A DNA stretch of 64,000 nucleotides from contig NZ_MDZC01000023.1 of assembly GCF_001816165.1 (NCBI RefSeq), positions 32,428-96,427 of the forward strand, given 5' to 3'. A program made the translations under genes and the position numbers. Below, piece by piece: positions 18,039-26,400 of the stretch; the stretch's first letter is position 1, and every line of letters starts with the position of its first letter. The stretch is from Hymenobacter glacialis. Lineage in GTDB: Bacteria; Bacteroidota; Bacteroidia; Cytophagales; Hymenobacteraceae. Below the pieces are notes generated by a model. The model worked only from the letters and a program-made list of their open reading frames with translations. It did not search any database and was not told the origin of the DNA.

Positions 18039-19670
18039 GTGCGCTTTCTTTCTTCCTTTCTTGTTTCGCGCCGGAAGGTGACCAGCCTGTTTTTCGGGCT
18101 GCTGGCTTTGTTGGGCGTGGCCCTGCACCGGGACTACGGCATGAGCTGGGACGAGCCCGCCGACCGCCTCAACGCCTTTGTGAGCGCCAAGTACGTGGCC
18201 CTGCAGCTGGCGCCCGCCCTGGCCAAACGCCAGCCGCGGCTGGCCGATATTCCGGACCTGAGCCGGCACCGCGATGCCGACCACGGTGTGCTATTTATGC
18301 TGCCGCTGGTGGTGCTGGAGGCCGTGTGGCCCGGTTCGGACCCGGCGGAATGGGCCTATCGGCGGCATTTGGTGGGGTTTCTGCTGTTTTTGGCTGGGGG
18401 GGGGGGCGGTGTACCGGCTGGGGCGGGAGCGGCAGGCCAGCTGGCGTTGGGGGCTGGTGGGAGCGGGGCTGCTGGTGCTCTCGCCGCGCATTTTTGCGGA
18501 GGCATTTTACAACTACAAGGACATGGTGTTTCTCAGCCTGTTTGCGCTGGGCATGCTCACGCTCACGCGGCTGCTGCGGCGGCCCACGCTGGGCCGGGCC
18601 CTGTGGCACGCCGCCGCTACCGCCGCCGCCGTTGATGTGCGCACCATGGGCGTGCTGCTGCCACTGCTCACACTGGGTTTTGGGGTGCTGGAAATGGCCT
18701 GCCGGCCGGTGCGGCGGCGGCAGCTGGCCCGGGCGCTGGCACTGTATGTGCCGGTATTAATGGCGCTGGTGGTGCTAGGATGGCCGTACTTATGGGAAAG
18801 CCCACTGGCGCATTTCCTGGCCGCGTTGCGCAGCTTCAGCCAGTATGCCAAGCCGCTGAAGGTGTTTTACTGGGGCGAGTTTGTGGCCATTCAGGCGCTG
18901 CCGTGGCACTATGCGCCCGTGTGGGTGCTCATCACCACACCGGTGCCGTACACGGTGCTTTTTGTGGTGGGCGTGGCGGCGCTGGGCCGGCAGGCGGTGC
19001 GGGTGGGGCCGGGAAGGTGGCTGCGGCAGATGAGCGCGCGCCGGGATTTGCTGGTGCTGGCGTGGTTTTTCGGGCCGTTGGTGGGGGTGGTGGTGCTGCA
19101 CTCGGCTATCTATGACGGGTGGCGGCATCTGTACTTTATTTATCCGGCTTTTGTGCTGCTGGCGGTGCGGGGGCTGCGTGCGCTGGTGGCGATGTGGCGG
19201 CGCATTGAGGCGGGGCCGGGCCGGCGTGGCTAGTGCGCGCGGCCGCGGGCGGACTGCTGCTTTTGCTTAGCCTGGGTACCGCGCAGGTAGCGTGGCGCAT
19301 GGTGGCCGAGCATCCGTTTCAGTATGCGTATTTCAGCTTGCTGCCCGGCCGGGTGGTGGAGCAGCACTTTGAACGGGACTACTGGGGGCTGGCCACGCGG
19401 CAGGGCCTGGAATGGGTGCTGGCCCACGACCCGCGCCCGGTGCTGACGGTGGGCATGGACGAGCGCACGGCGCTCACGTTGCTCATCAACTCGAAAATGC
19501 TGGCACCGGCGGCGCGTGCCCGGCTGCGCATTGTGGCCCCGGCCGAAGCCGAGTATTACTTCAGCATTCACCGCTGGCACCCCGGCCCGTATCCGGCAGC
19601 TATGGGGCGGCGGGTGCATACCGTGGAAGCGGGCGGCGCTACCCTGCTCACGGTGCTGCGCCGGCCGTAA
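18039..19670 (+). pseudogene. GT-C type membrane glycosyltransferase, two frameshifts as read
   Basis: Three frame segments read as one integral membrane protein of about 543 residues. Segment one (probable GTG start at 18039 or 18078) has a first helix (LFFGLLALLGVAL), then HRDYGMSWDEPADRLN, the acidic first-loop motif of GT-C enzymes that use lipid-linked sugars. It ends at an 11-G tract (18396-18406). Segment two (to 19233) holds the helices from AVYRLGRERQASWRWGLV through RHLYFIYPAFVLLAVRG. Segment three (19233-19670) is the soluble tail, HPFQYAYFSLLPG through DYWGLATRQGLEWVLA. Ten G instead of eleven repairs the first shift; one added base near 19215 repairs the second. Donor and acceptor are unknown. 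A TAG-GTG overlap at 19231-19235 could instead mean a separate small coupled ORF, which I think less likely. Confidence 0.65.
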
Positions 19671-19761
19671 GCGGGCGGTGGAGTGTTTCTTTGTGGCATC
19701 ATTCACAAATCCCGGCCTAGTGCGGGGATAGTGGTTTTGCCCTGCCTTCTGCGTCCTTTCC

Positions 19762-20939
19762 ATGCCGCTACTTGAAGTTGTTGATGCCCGCCTCGCGCGG
19801 CAGTTTCTGGATTTGCCCGCGCAGCTGCACGGCAACCACCCGATGTACATCGGGCCCATGACCGATGAGATAGCTGCGGTGTTTGACCCGGCCAAGAACC
19901 TGAACTTTGCCAATGGCGAGGCCATTCGCTGGGTGCTGACGAATGACGCGGGCACGGTAATCGGGCGGGTGGCAGCTTTTCTCAACCGCGGCGCGCCAAC
20001 CGTAGCCGATGCCGAGCTGCCCACCGGGGGGCTGGGTTTTTTTGAGTGCATCAACGACCAGACAGCGGCCAATGCCCTGTTTGAAGCCGGCCAGCAGTGG
20101 CTGGCGGCGCGCGGCATGCAGGCCATGGACGGCCCCATCAACTTCGGGGAGCGCGACGGCTGTGGGGGCTGCTGGTAGATGGATTTGAGCTGGAGCCCAC
20201 CTACGGCATGTTCTGGCACCCGCCCTACTACCAGCAGCTATTTGAGAGCTACGGCTTTCAGCTGTATTTCAAGCAATACACCTGTGCGCGGGGAGTGGCC
20301 ACGCCGCTACACCCCAGCTTTGCCCAGCGCGCCGAAGGCTTTGCTGCCGCCCAACCCGCCTACCGCTTTGCGCATGCCCTGAAGCGCGAGCCCGAGCGCA
20401 TGGCGCAGGATTTCCACCACGTGTACAACCTGGCCTGGGCCAACCACTCGGGCGTGCCGCCCATGAGCCTCGACAAAGCCCGTCAGCTGGTGAAGCAGAT
20501 GCGCCCCGTACTGGACGAGCGCCTGCTCTGGTTTGCTTACCACGAAAACGAACCGGTGGCCTTTTTCCTGAGCCTGCCCGAGCTGAACCAGATTCTCAAG
20601 CACGTGGGGCCGCGGCTGGACCTGCTGGGCAAACTGCGTTTCCTGTGGGAAAAGCGCCGCTACCAGCGCCGCCAGCCCAAGAAAATGTTTGGGGTGATAT
20701 ACGGCGTGGTGCCCGCTCACCAGGGCAAAAACGTGGATGCCGTGATGATGGTGCACGCCCAACAAGCCCTGATAGCAGCGGGCTACACCGACATTGAGAT
20801 GAACTGGATAGGCGACTTCAACCCCCGCATGCTGGCCACCATCCGCTCCATTGGCGCGAAGATTTGCAAGACGCACGTAACCTACCGCAAGCTGTTCGAC
20901 GAAAACCGACCCTTTGAGCGCTGCCCGATAATTCGCTAG
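19762..20939 (+). pseudogene. GNAT-like acetyltransferase protein, frameshifted as read
   Basis: The first frame (19762 to about 20165) reads MPLLEVVDARLARQFLDLPA through IGRVAAFLNRGAP and INFGERDG. A second frame continues LLVDGFELEPTYGMFWHPPY to the end. Adding one G at about 20161 gives GERDGWWGLLVDGF, the normal sequence of this family, and one protein of about 392 residues. Late segments include FGVIYGVVPAHQGKNVDAVM and the ending RSIGAKICKTHVTYRKLFDE, which fit the acyl-CoA-binding part of a GNAT fold. These proteins are common in Bacteroidota next to varied genes; the substrate is unknown. Its stop codon shares the palindrome CTAG (20936-20939) with the stop of the converging tamL gene. 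Confidence 0.72.
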
Positions 20940-23401
20940 AACGGGTAGCCGATGGCTAGATTCAACCGGCCGGCCTTATTCTCTGGGGTGCCGGCGGGGG
21001 CGCGCAAGGGCAGGGCGTAATCGAAGCGGATGACGAAGAACTGCACATCGATGCGGATACCCGCGCCGGCACCCACGGCCAGCTGGTTGAGGAACGTATT
21101 GGCTTTGAAATCGCCGCCGGGGCGGCCGGGGTCGGGGTTGACCAGCCAGATGTTGCCGGCATCTACAAACACGGCCCCTTTCACGTAGGGAAACAGGTCC
21201 TGGCGGTATTCCAGGTTGCCTTCGAGGCGAATATCGCCCACCTGGTCGTAGAACTGGTTGGCGGTTTGGTCGGGGGTGTCGGGCACGTAGGTACCGGGCC
21301 CGATGCCGCGGGCGGCAAAGGCCCGCACGCTGTTGGGGCCACCAATGCCGTACTGCTTGGGGTAGGGCAGCACCCGCGAGTTGCCGTAGGGGTTGCCGAT
21401 GCCAGCCAGCAGGCGCGCCACAATGCGGTTGCCGGAGGCCGGGTCGGGGCTGATGCGGTAGTACTCGCGCACTTCCAAATCGAGCTTGAGGTACTGGCTA
21501 TACTCCTGGCCCAGCAGGGTATTGCCGCCCGAGGAGCCTTTGGGCGTTTTGAGGGACGTGGCCAGGCCCTGAGCCAGGTTGCCGCTGCCTTCAACCTGGC
21601 CGCTGAAATAAATCTGCTGGCGGCGCTGCTCCAGCGACTGCTGGTTGTAGGTGTAGCGGTAGGAGCTGGCCAGCACAAACTGCTGCTGAAACGCGCTTTT
21701 CAGGAAGCTTTTCTCAGGCGTGTCCAGAATCTTGGTGAATGCTTTAGTTGGGGTAAACTGGACATAGGTGATGTCGATGGGCCGGAGTTCCTGCTCGTTG
21801 GTAATCTTGGTTTTCCAGGTGTAGCCGTAGTTTACGTTGAAGAAATTCTGCGAAAAGTAGTTGGCGCGCGTCACGGCCCGCACGCCCACTTCAATCTTGG
21901 TGCGGGGCTGAAAGTCAGAATTGGGCAGGTTCACGTCGAGCAGCGGCAGGTTGGGCGTTACCAGGCGCGGAATGAGCAGCTGCGCGTTGACGCCGTACTC
22001 AAAGCTGGTGAGGCCCAGGGCGCCGTTGCCCCCGCCGGTCTGGGTTTCGGTAGAGGCAATGCCGTTAATGAGCAGCTGTTCGGCGCCTCGCAGGGCCGAG
22101 CGGTTGCGGAACGTAACCTTGAGGGCCGGGCCGGTGAAGCCGTTGGTTTTGGTAGTAAGCTGGACTTCAGCCCGCAGGCTTTTCTTTTTGAGCTGGGTCA
22201 TCAGCACTTCGGCGTCGAGGCGGTGGCGCAGGCCCACCGAGCGGTTGGTGCCGGGCACGGCATCGGCCGGTACAGTCACGGTGGTGTCGCCGGCCACGGC
22301 GGGCTTGAAGCGGATTTCCACGAAGCGGAAGGTGCCCAGGCTCATGAGGCGGCTCAGGGTCTGGTCGCGGCGGCGGCGGCGGTACACGCTGTCAGGGTAG
22401 AGGAACGTAGCACGGGTAATGGCTTTGGCCCGGAACATTTCCTCATCGGGGAAATATTGGTAGCCCCGAAACAGTAGCGGGTTGCGCATGGTGGTGTCCG
22501 TCAGCACGTAGCTGGTATTCAGCTTCACCTGGTCGAGCCAGTAGGGGCGCAGGGCCTTGGGCGGGGCGCTGTTTTTGAGGCGCACATCCACGGTAGCCTT
22601 GTGGTCGAGGGTGCTGTCGACCTTGAAAACGAGGTAGTCGGGTGCGAAGTAGTAGTAGCCCTGCTCTTTCAGCTTGGCGTCGATGCGCACCCGCTCGTTG
22701 GTGAGGGTGGCCAGGTTGTAGGCGTCGCCCACTTTCACCAGGCTTTCGCCCTGCGTGTTGCGGATGGCTGCCCGTACCAGCGAGTCGCCCTGCGGGAAGT
22801 TTACCTGCGTGTAGCGGTACACCTGGCCCGGCAAGGCAGTGTAGTCGATGGAAGCCGTTTTTTCCTCTTTTTTTACTTCAAAAGAAGCCCGACCATTAAA
22901 AAAACCGTTGTTGTGCTGGCGGTTCACCAGCAGGTCGCGCACGGCGGCGGGCTTGGCCTGCGACAGGTAGATGGGCGGCTCTCCGAACTTATCGGCGAAG
23001 AATTTGCCCAGGCCTTTTTTCTTGCCCACGCCCATGTGCCAGAAGTACAGCTTGGGCCGCATGCCCAGCAGCGACGTATTGGGCTTGGGGCCCACCACCG
23101 ACTCCAGCTCCGTTTGCAGGGCGCTCTGGTTGTTTACCGTCTTTTCGTCGGCTGGCGGCTTAATAGTCACTTTGCTGCCGGTATAGAGCCGCTCGCCCTC
23201 GGGCACAAATTTTAGGCCCGAGCAGGACGCCAGCAGCAGGAGCACTGGCACCAGCAGGAGAGTGCGGCGGGCGGACGCAGCGGTAAGCAAAAGCTTTGTT
23301 AAAGGGCTGACTGGACTCAAAACAACAAAATTAAGCGGGTGGCCAGCCGGGGATTGGCGGCGATGGAATGGGGGACGGGCGGAGCGGAGCAGCTTTCTCA
23401 T
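20936..23401 (-). CDS. tamL: TamL, lipidated BamA-family outer-membrane protein
   Basis: An 821-residue outer-membrane protein of the Omp85 superfamily. The start at 23401 overlaps the tamB stop as ATGA. Residues 1-60 end in a lipobox (LLLLASCSG, Cys60), the feature that separates Bacteroidota TamL from classical TamA. The periplasmic part (about 65-400) shows POTRA-like segments such as KFVPEGERLYTGSKVTI and ASIDYTALPGQVYRYTQVNF. The C-terminal 16-stranded barrel (about 420-821) has the conserved GGPNSVRAFAARGIGPG near strand 11-12 and ends in a beta strand, RLNLAIGYPF. Together with TamB it is thought to move lipids or proteins to the outer membrane. The leader before the lipobox is unusually long, so initiation slightly downstream is possible. 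Confidence 0.92.
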   Translation of the reverse strand: MRKLLRSARPPFHRRQSPAGHPLNFVVLSPVSPLTKLLLTAASARRTLLLVPVLLLLASCSGLKFVPEGERLYTGSKVTIKPPADEKTVNNQSALQTELESVVGPKPNTSLLGMRPKLYFWHMGVGKKKGLGKFFADKFGEPPIYLSQAKPAAVRDLLVNRQHNNGFFNGRASFEVKKEEKTASIDYTALPGQVYRYTQVNFPQGDSLVRAAIRNTQGESLVKVGDAYNLATLTNERVRIDAKLKEQGYYYFAPDYLVFKVDSTLDHKATVDVRLKNSAPPKALRPYWLDQVKLNTSYVLTDTTMRNPLLFRGYQYFPDEEMFRAKAITRATFLYPDSVYRRRRRDQTLSRLMSLGTFRFVEIRFKPAVAGDTTVTVPADAVPGTNRSVGLRHRLDAEVLMTQLKKKSLRAEVQLTTKTNGFTGPALKVTFRNRSALRGAEQLLINGIASTETQTGGGNGALGLTSFEYGVNAQLLIPRLVTPNLPLLDVNLPNSDFQPRTKIEVGVRAVTRANYFSQNFFNVNYGYTWKTKITNEQELRPIDITYVQFTPTKAFTKILDTPEKSFLKSAFQQQFVLASSYRYTYNQQSLEQRRQQIYFSGQVEGSGNLAQGLATSLKTPKGSSGGNTLLGQEYSQYLKLDLEVREYYRISPDPASGNRIVARLLAGIGNPYGNSRVLPYPKQYGIGGPNSVRAFAARGIGPGTYVPDTPDQTANQFYDQVGDIRLEGNLEYRQDLFPYVKGAVFVDAGNIWLVNPDPGRPGGDFKANTFLNQLAVGAGAGIRIDVQFFVIRFDYALPLRAPAGTPENKAGRLNLAIGYPF

Positions 23402-26400
23402 TTCAGTCGGCTGCTGGTTTTGCTGCTGTCTACTCGGGCCGTGGGCGGCGCTTGCAGCGAATCCTGTAAGGCTTTCCTCTCTATTTTCTCTTCTTTGCGC
23501 CGCTCTTTGCGCTGCTCTTTTATTTCAGGCGGCAGCTTGGCAAACAGCTCCTTCAGGTTATCGTACTCGCGCTGAAACACCAAGGCCGCGCCGGTTTTAA
23601 TGAGCTGGCCGTCGATGTCCTCGTAGGCGTTCTGGCGGAAGGCGCGCAAGCGCAGGCGGCCATCGCGCAGAATGCTGTACTCGATGCTGATGTCGCCGGC
23701 AAAGTTGCTGGCCGAGCTGCTGCCCTGGGTGGCTTGCGAGCCCGCGCCGCCCAGCGGAATGTCGGTGCCGAGGCGCACGGACAGGCGGTTATTTAAGAAT
23801 TGGCGCTTCACGGCCACGTTCAGGTCGGTGCGGCTTTTGGCGGTGCCACTGCTGTAGTCGGCTTGGTTAGTCACGCCCAAGTCGAGACCTAAGCCAGAGA
23901 GGTACTTGCCAGTCAGGTTATTGAGTTGGTCGGTGAGCACGGCGCTGGCCGAGCCACGCAGCTGCGAGGCCACAAAGCTTTCGCTGGCGCTGCTCTCAAA
24001 CGGGTTTTGCTGCAGGAAGCGGCCCAATATCAGCAGCGAAAAGACCTGCTTGCTCTGCTCCGAGGTTTGGTTGGGCTGGCGCAACTGGGCCAGCTTGGCT
24101 TCCACCTGGCCGCTGAGCGCGCCGCGCTGGTTGTCGGGCAGGGTAATATCGAAACCGATGAGCGGCTCGCTGAGTTGCTCGGTCACCTTTAGCTCTACAT
24201 CGAAGGGCAGGGTATTGCGGGCGGTGGTGTTGGCAATGGCATTGTCCAGGCCCTGGCCGGCCAGCAAGTCGGCGGGCGCGGCGTTCACCTTGTACACGGC
24301 CGTCACGTTGAGGTCGGCGTTGTAGGGGTCGCCGCTCCACGTCAGGCTCGAGCCGGGCCGGATGCTAAAATCGCGCGAGGCCAGGTCGTAGAGCGAAAGG
24401 TGGTAGGCGCCGCTGGCCACTTCCAGCCGGCCGCTGAGCGTGATGGTACCCGTGGGGTCGATGTTGGTATTGAGCGTGCCGTTGGCGCGCACCTCCAGGT
24501 TGTCGCCGCTGATGGGGTCGATAATGACGGTGACGGGCGTCTGGTCGGTCACCGTGACCACGGCCGTGATGTCGTAGCCGGAAGCCGTTTTCACGGTGTC
24601 CAGCGCCAGCTGCCGCTGCAGCATGGTGTCTACGGGTGCGCTCTTGTCAATCCATTCCACAATGCCCTCGGAGTCCACCTTGTTGGCCTCCGTACCCGGC
24701 GACTCAATGGTGAGGTTGGAACCGTTCACCACCGTCACGTTGGTGTCAATCTTTAGCAGTTCCAGCGGACCCGTGATGCGGGTGCGGGAGTCTACCACCA
24801 GTTTGCCGTAGAAGAGCGGGTTGTTTTTGCGGGTGCTGTTCACGGCCGTGAAGTTGTCGGTGGTGGCCGTGAGGTCAAAATTGTAGTTAATGAAATCTTT
24901 GGTCATGAGGTAGCCATTGGCCACCGCTTTGTTGTCAGCCGAGTCGCGCACCGTGAAGTCGTCGAACTTAATGCCCCGGTCGTCAAACGTGAGCTCCTGG
25001 CCGGGTAGGTAGTACAGTGCGCCCAGTTGCGTTACGGCAAACGCGGCATCGGGCGAGGTAGTGAGGGTGCCGCGCACCACCGGCGCCGATGGCGAGCCCT
25101 GCACCGTGAGTTGCCCGCGCGCGTAGCCCGCTGCCCGTTCCAGCTGCCCGAGCGAGAAGGCCTGGGCCAGCTGCAGCTGCAGGCGCTGGGCGTCCACGGT
25201 CAGGTTGAGGGGCGCGTTGCTGTCGGCCTGGTAGTAACCGCTCACGCGCACGTCGTTGCCCTCGCCGCCCACCGAGCCGCTCGCGCCGCCGGTCAGGCGG
25301 GCGTCGATGTCGTAGCGGTTGGGGGTGGGGTTGGTGGCGTTCACGGCAATGTCGCCGATGACGGCCTTCTGAAAGGTGAGGCCCTTGACGGTGGCATCGG
25401 CGGTGAAGGCCATGTTTTTCTGGCCCAGGTTGCGCAGCTCGGCCGTGCCGTTGAGGGTGCCGGCCAGCAGCGAGTCGGACTGCTGCACGGCCTTGGCCAG
25501 CTCGGCCAGGTCGAAGTTATTGAAGCGCACGTTCAGCGGCGAAGTTTTCACCTGGGGATTCTCACTCTGCAGAATTAGCTCGCTGCGGCCGTTGGTCAGG
25601 TCGAGGCCATCGGCCACCACGGCGCCGCTGGGGAAATAGCGCACGAAGTTGTTGGCCCCGGCCGTCCAGTTCTCATAGTTAATCACCTGCTCAGGTGCGG
25701 CCACAAACTCATACACCACGCCTTTTTCGGTAGGGAAGGTGCCGTCGGGGCGGGTGCTGAGGGTGCCGGCCAGCGCCAGTCGCTCGCGGTTGGCCGAGTC
25801 GCCGAGTATGGCCACGCGACTAAATACTTTGTTGTCGGCCACGTTGCCGACGATGCTGGGGCGGCGCAGCCGGATGGCGGTGTCCTGCGCGGCCTGGGCC
25901 ATGCGCACCCCGTAGTCCAGCTTGCTGGGGTCCGAATCCACGGCCAGCTTCAGGGAGTCAATCCGATAAGCAGCGTAGCGAATTACGGGGATGCTGGTAT
26001 TGGCCGTGAGGCGGGCCGCCTGCCGCGAATAATCGCCGCTGAGCGTGAAGGGCGAAATCTCCTTCAGGTCGGGCACCAGCTTGGTGGCTAGCTTGGAGTC
26101 CTTCAGCTGCAGCGAGTAGGTAAAGCGCCGGTCGGCGGAGTTGGGCACGTACCGCACGCCGGGCACGTCGAAGTAGCGGTCGAGGTGCTGCTGCAGCTCG
26201 GTAGCCAGGTTGCCCAGGCGAATGTTGCCATCGAGGCGCACATTGGCAATGTCGGAGGTGATAACGGCCAGCGTGCGGCGGTCGTTCTGCACAATGCGGC
26301 CGTTAAGCGAGTCGAGCGGAAAGCGCTGGTTGTCGCGCACAATCACGATTTTAGTGCCGCTGAACGTACCGTTGATGGAGTTCAAATCCGAGCCGCGCAG

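Noticed and set aside
19233..19670. Separate small gene coupled by TAG-GTG to the glycosyltransferase
   Set aside because: Its sequence is the usual soluble tail of this membrane enzyme type (HPFQYAYFSLLPG, DYWGLATRQ), so a frameshift explains it better; kept as the alternative in the entry.
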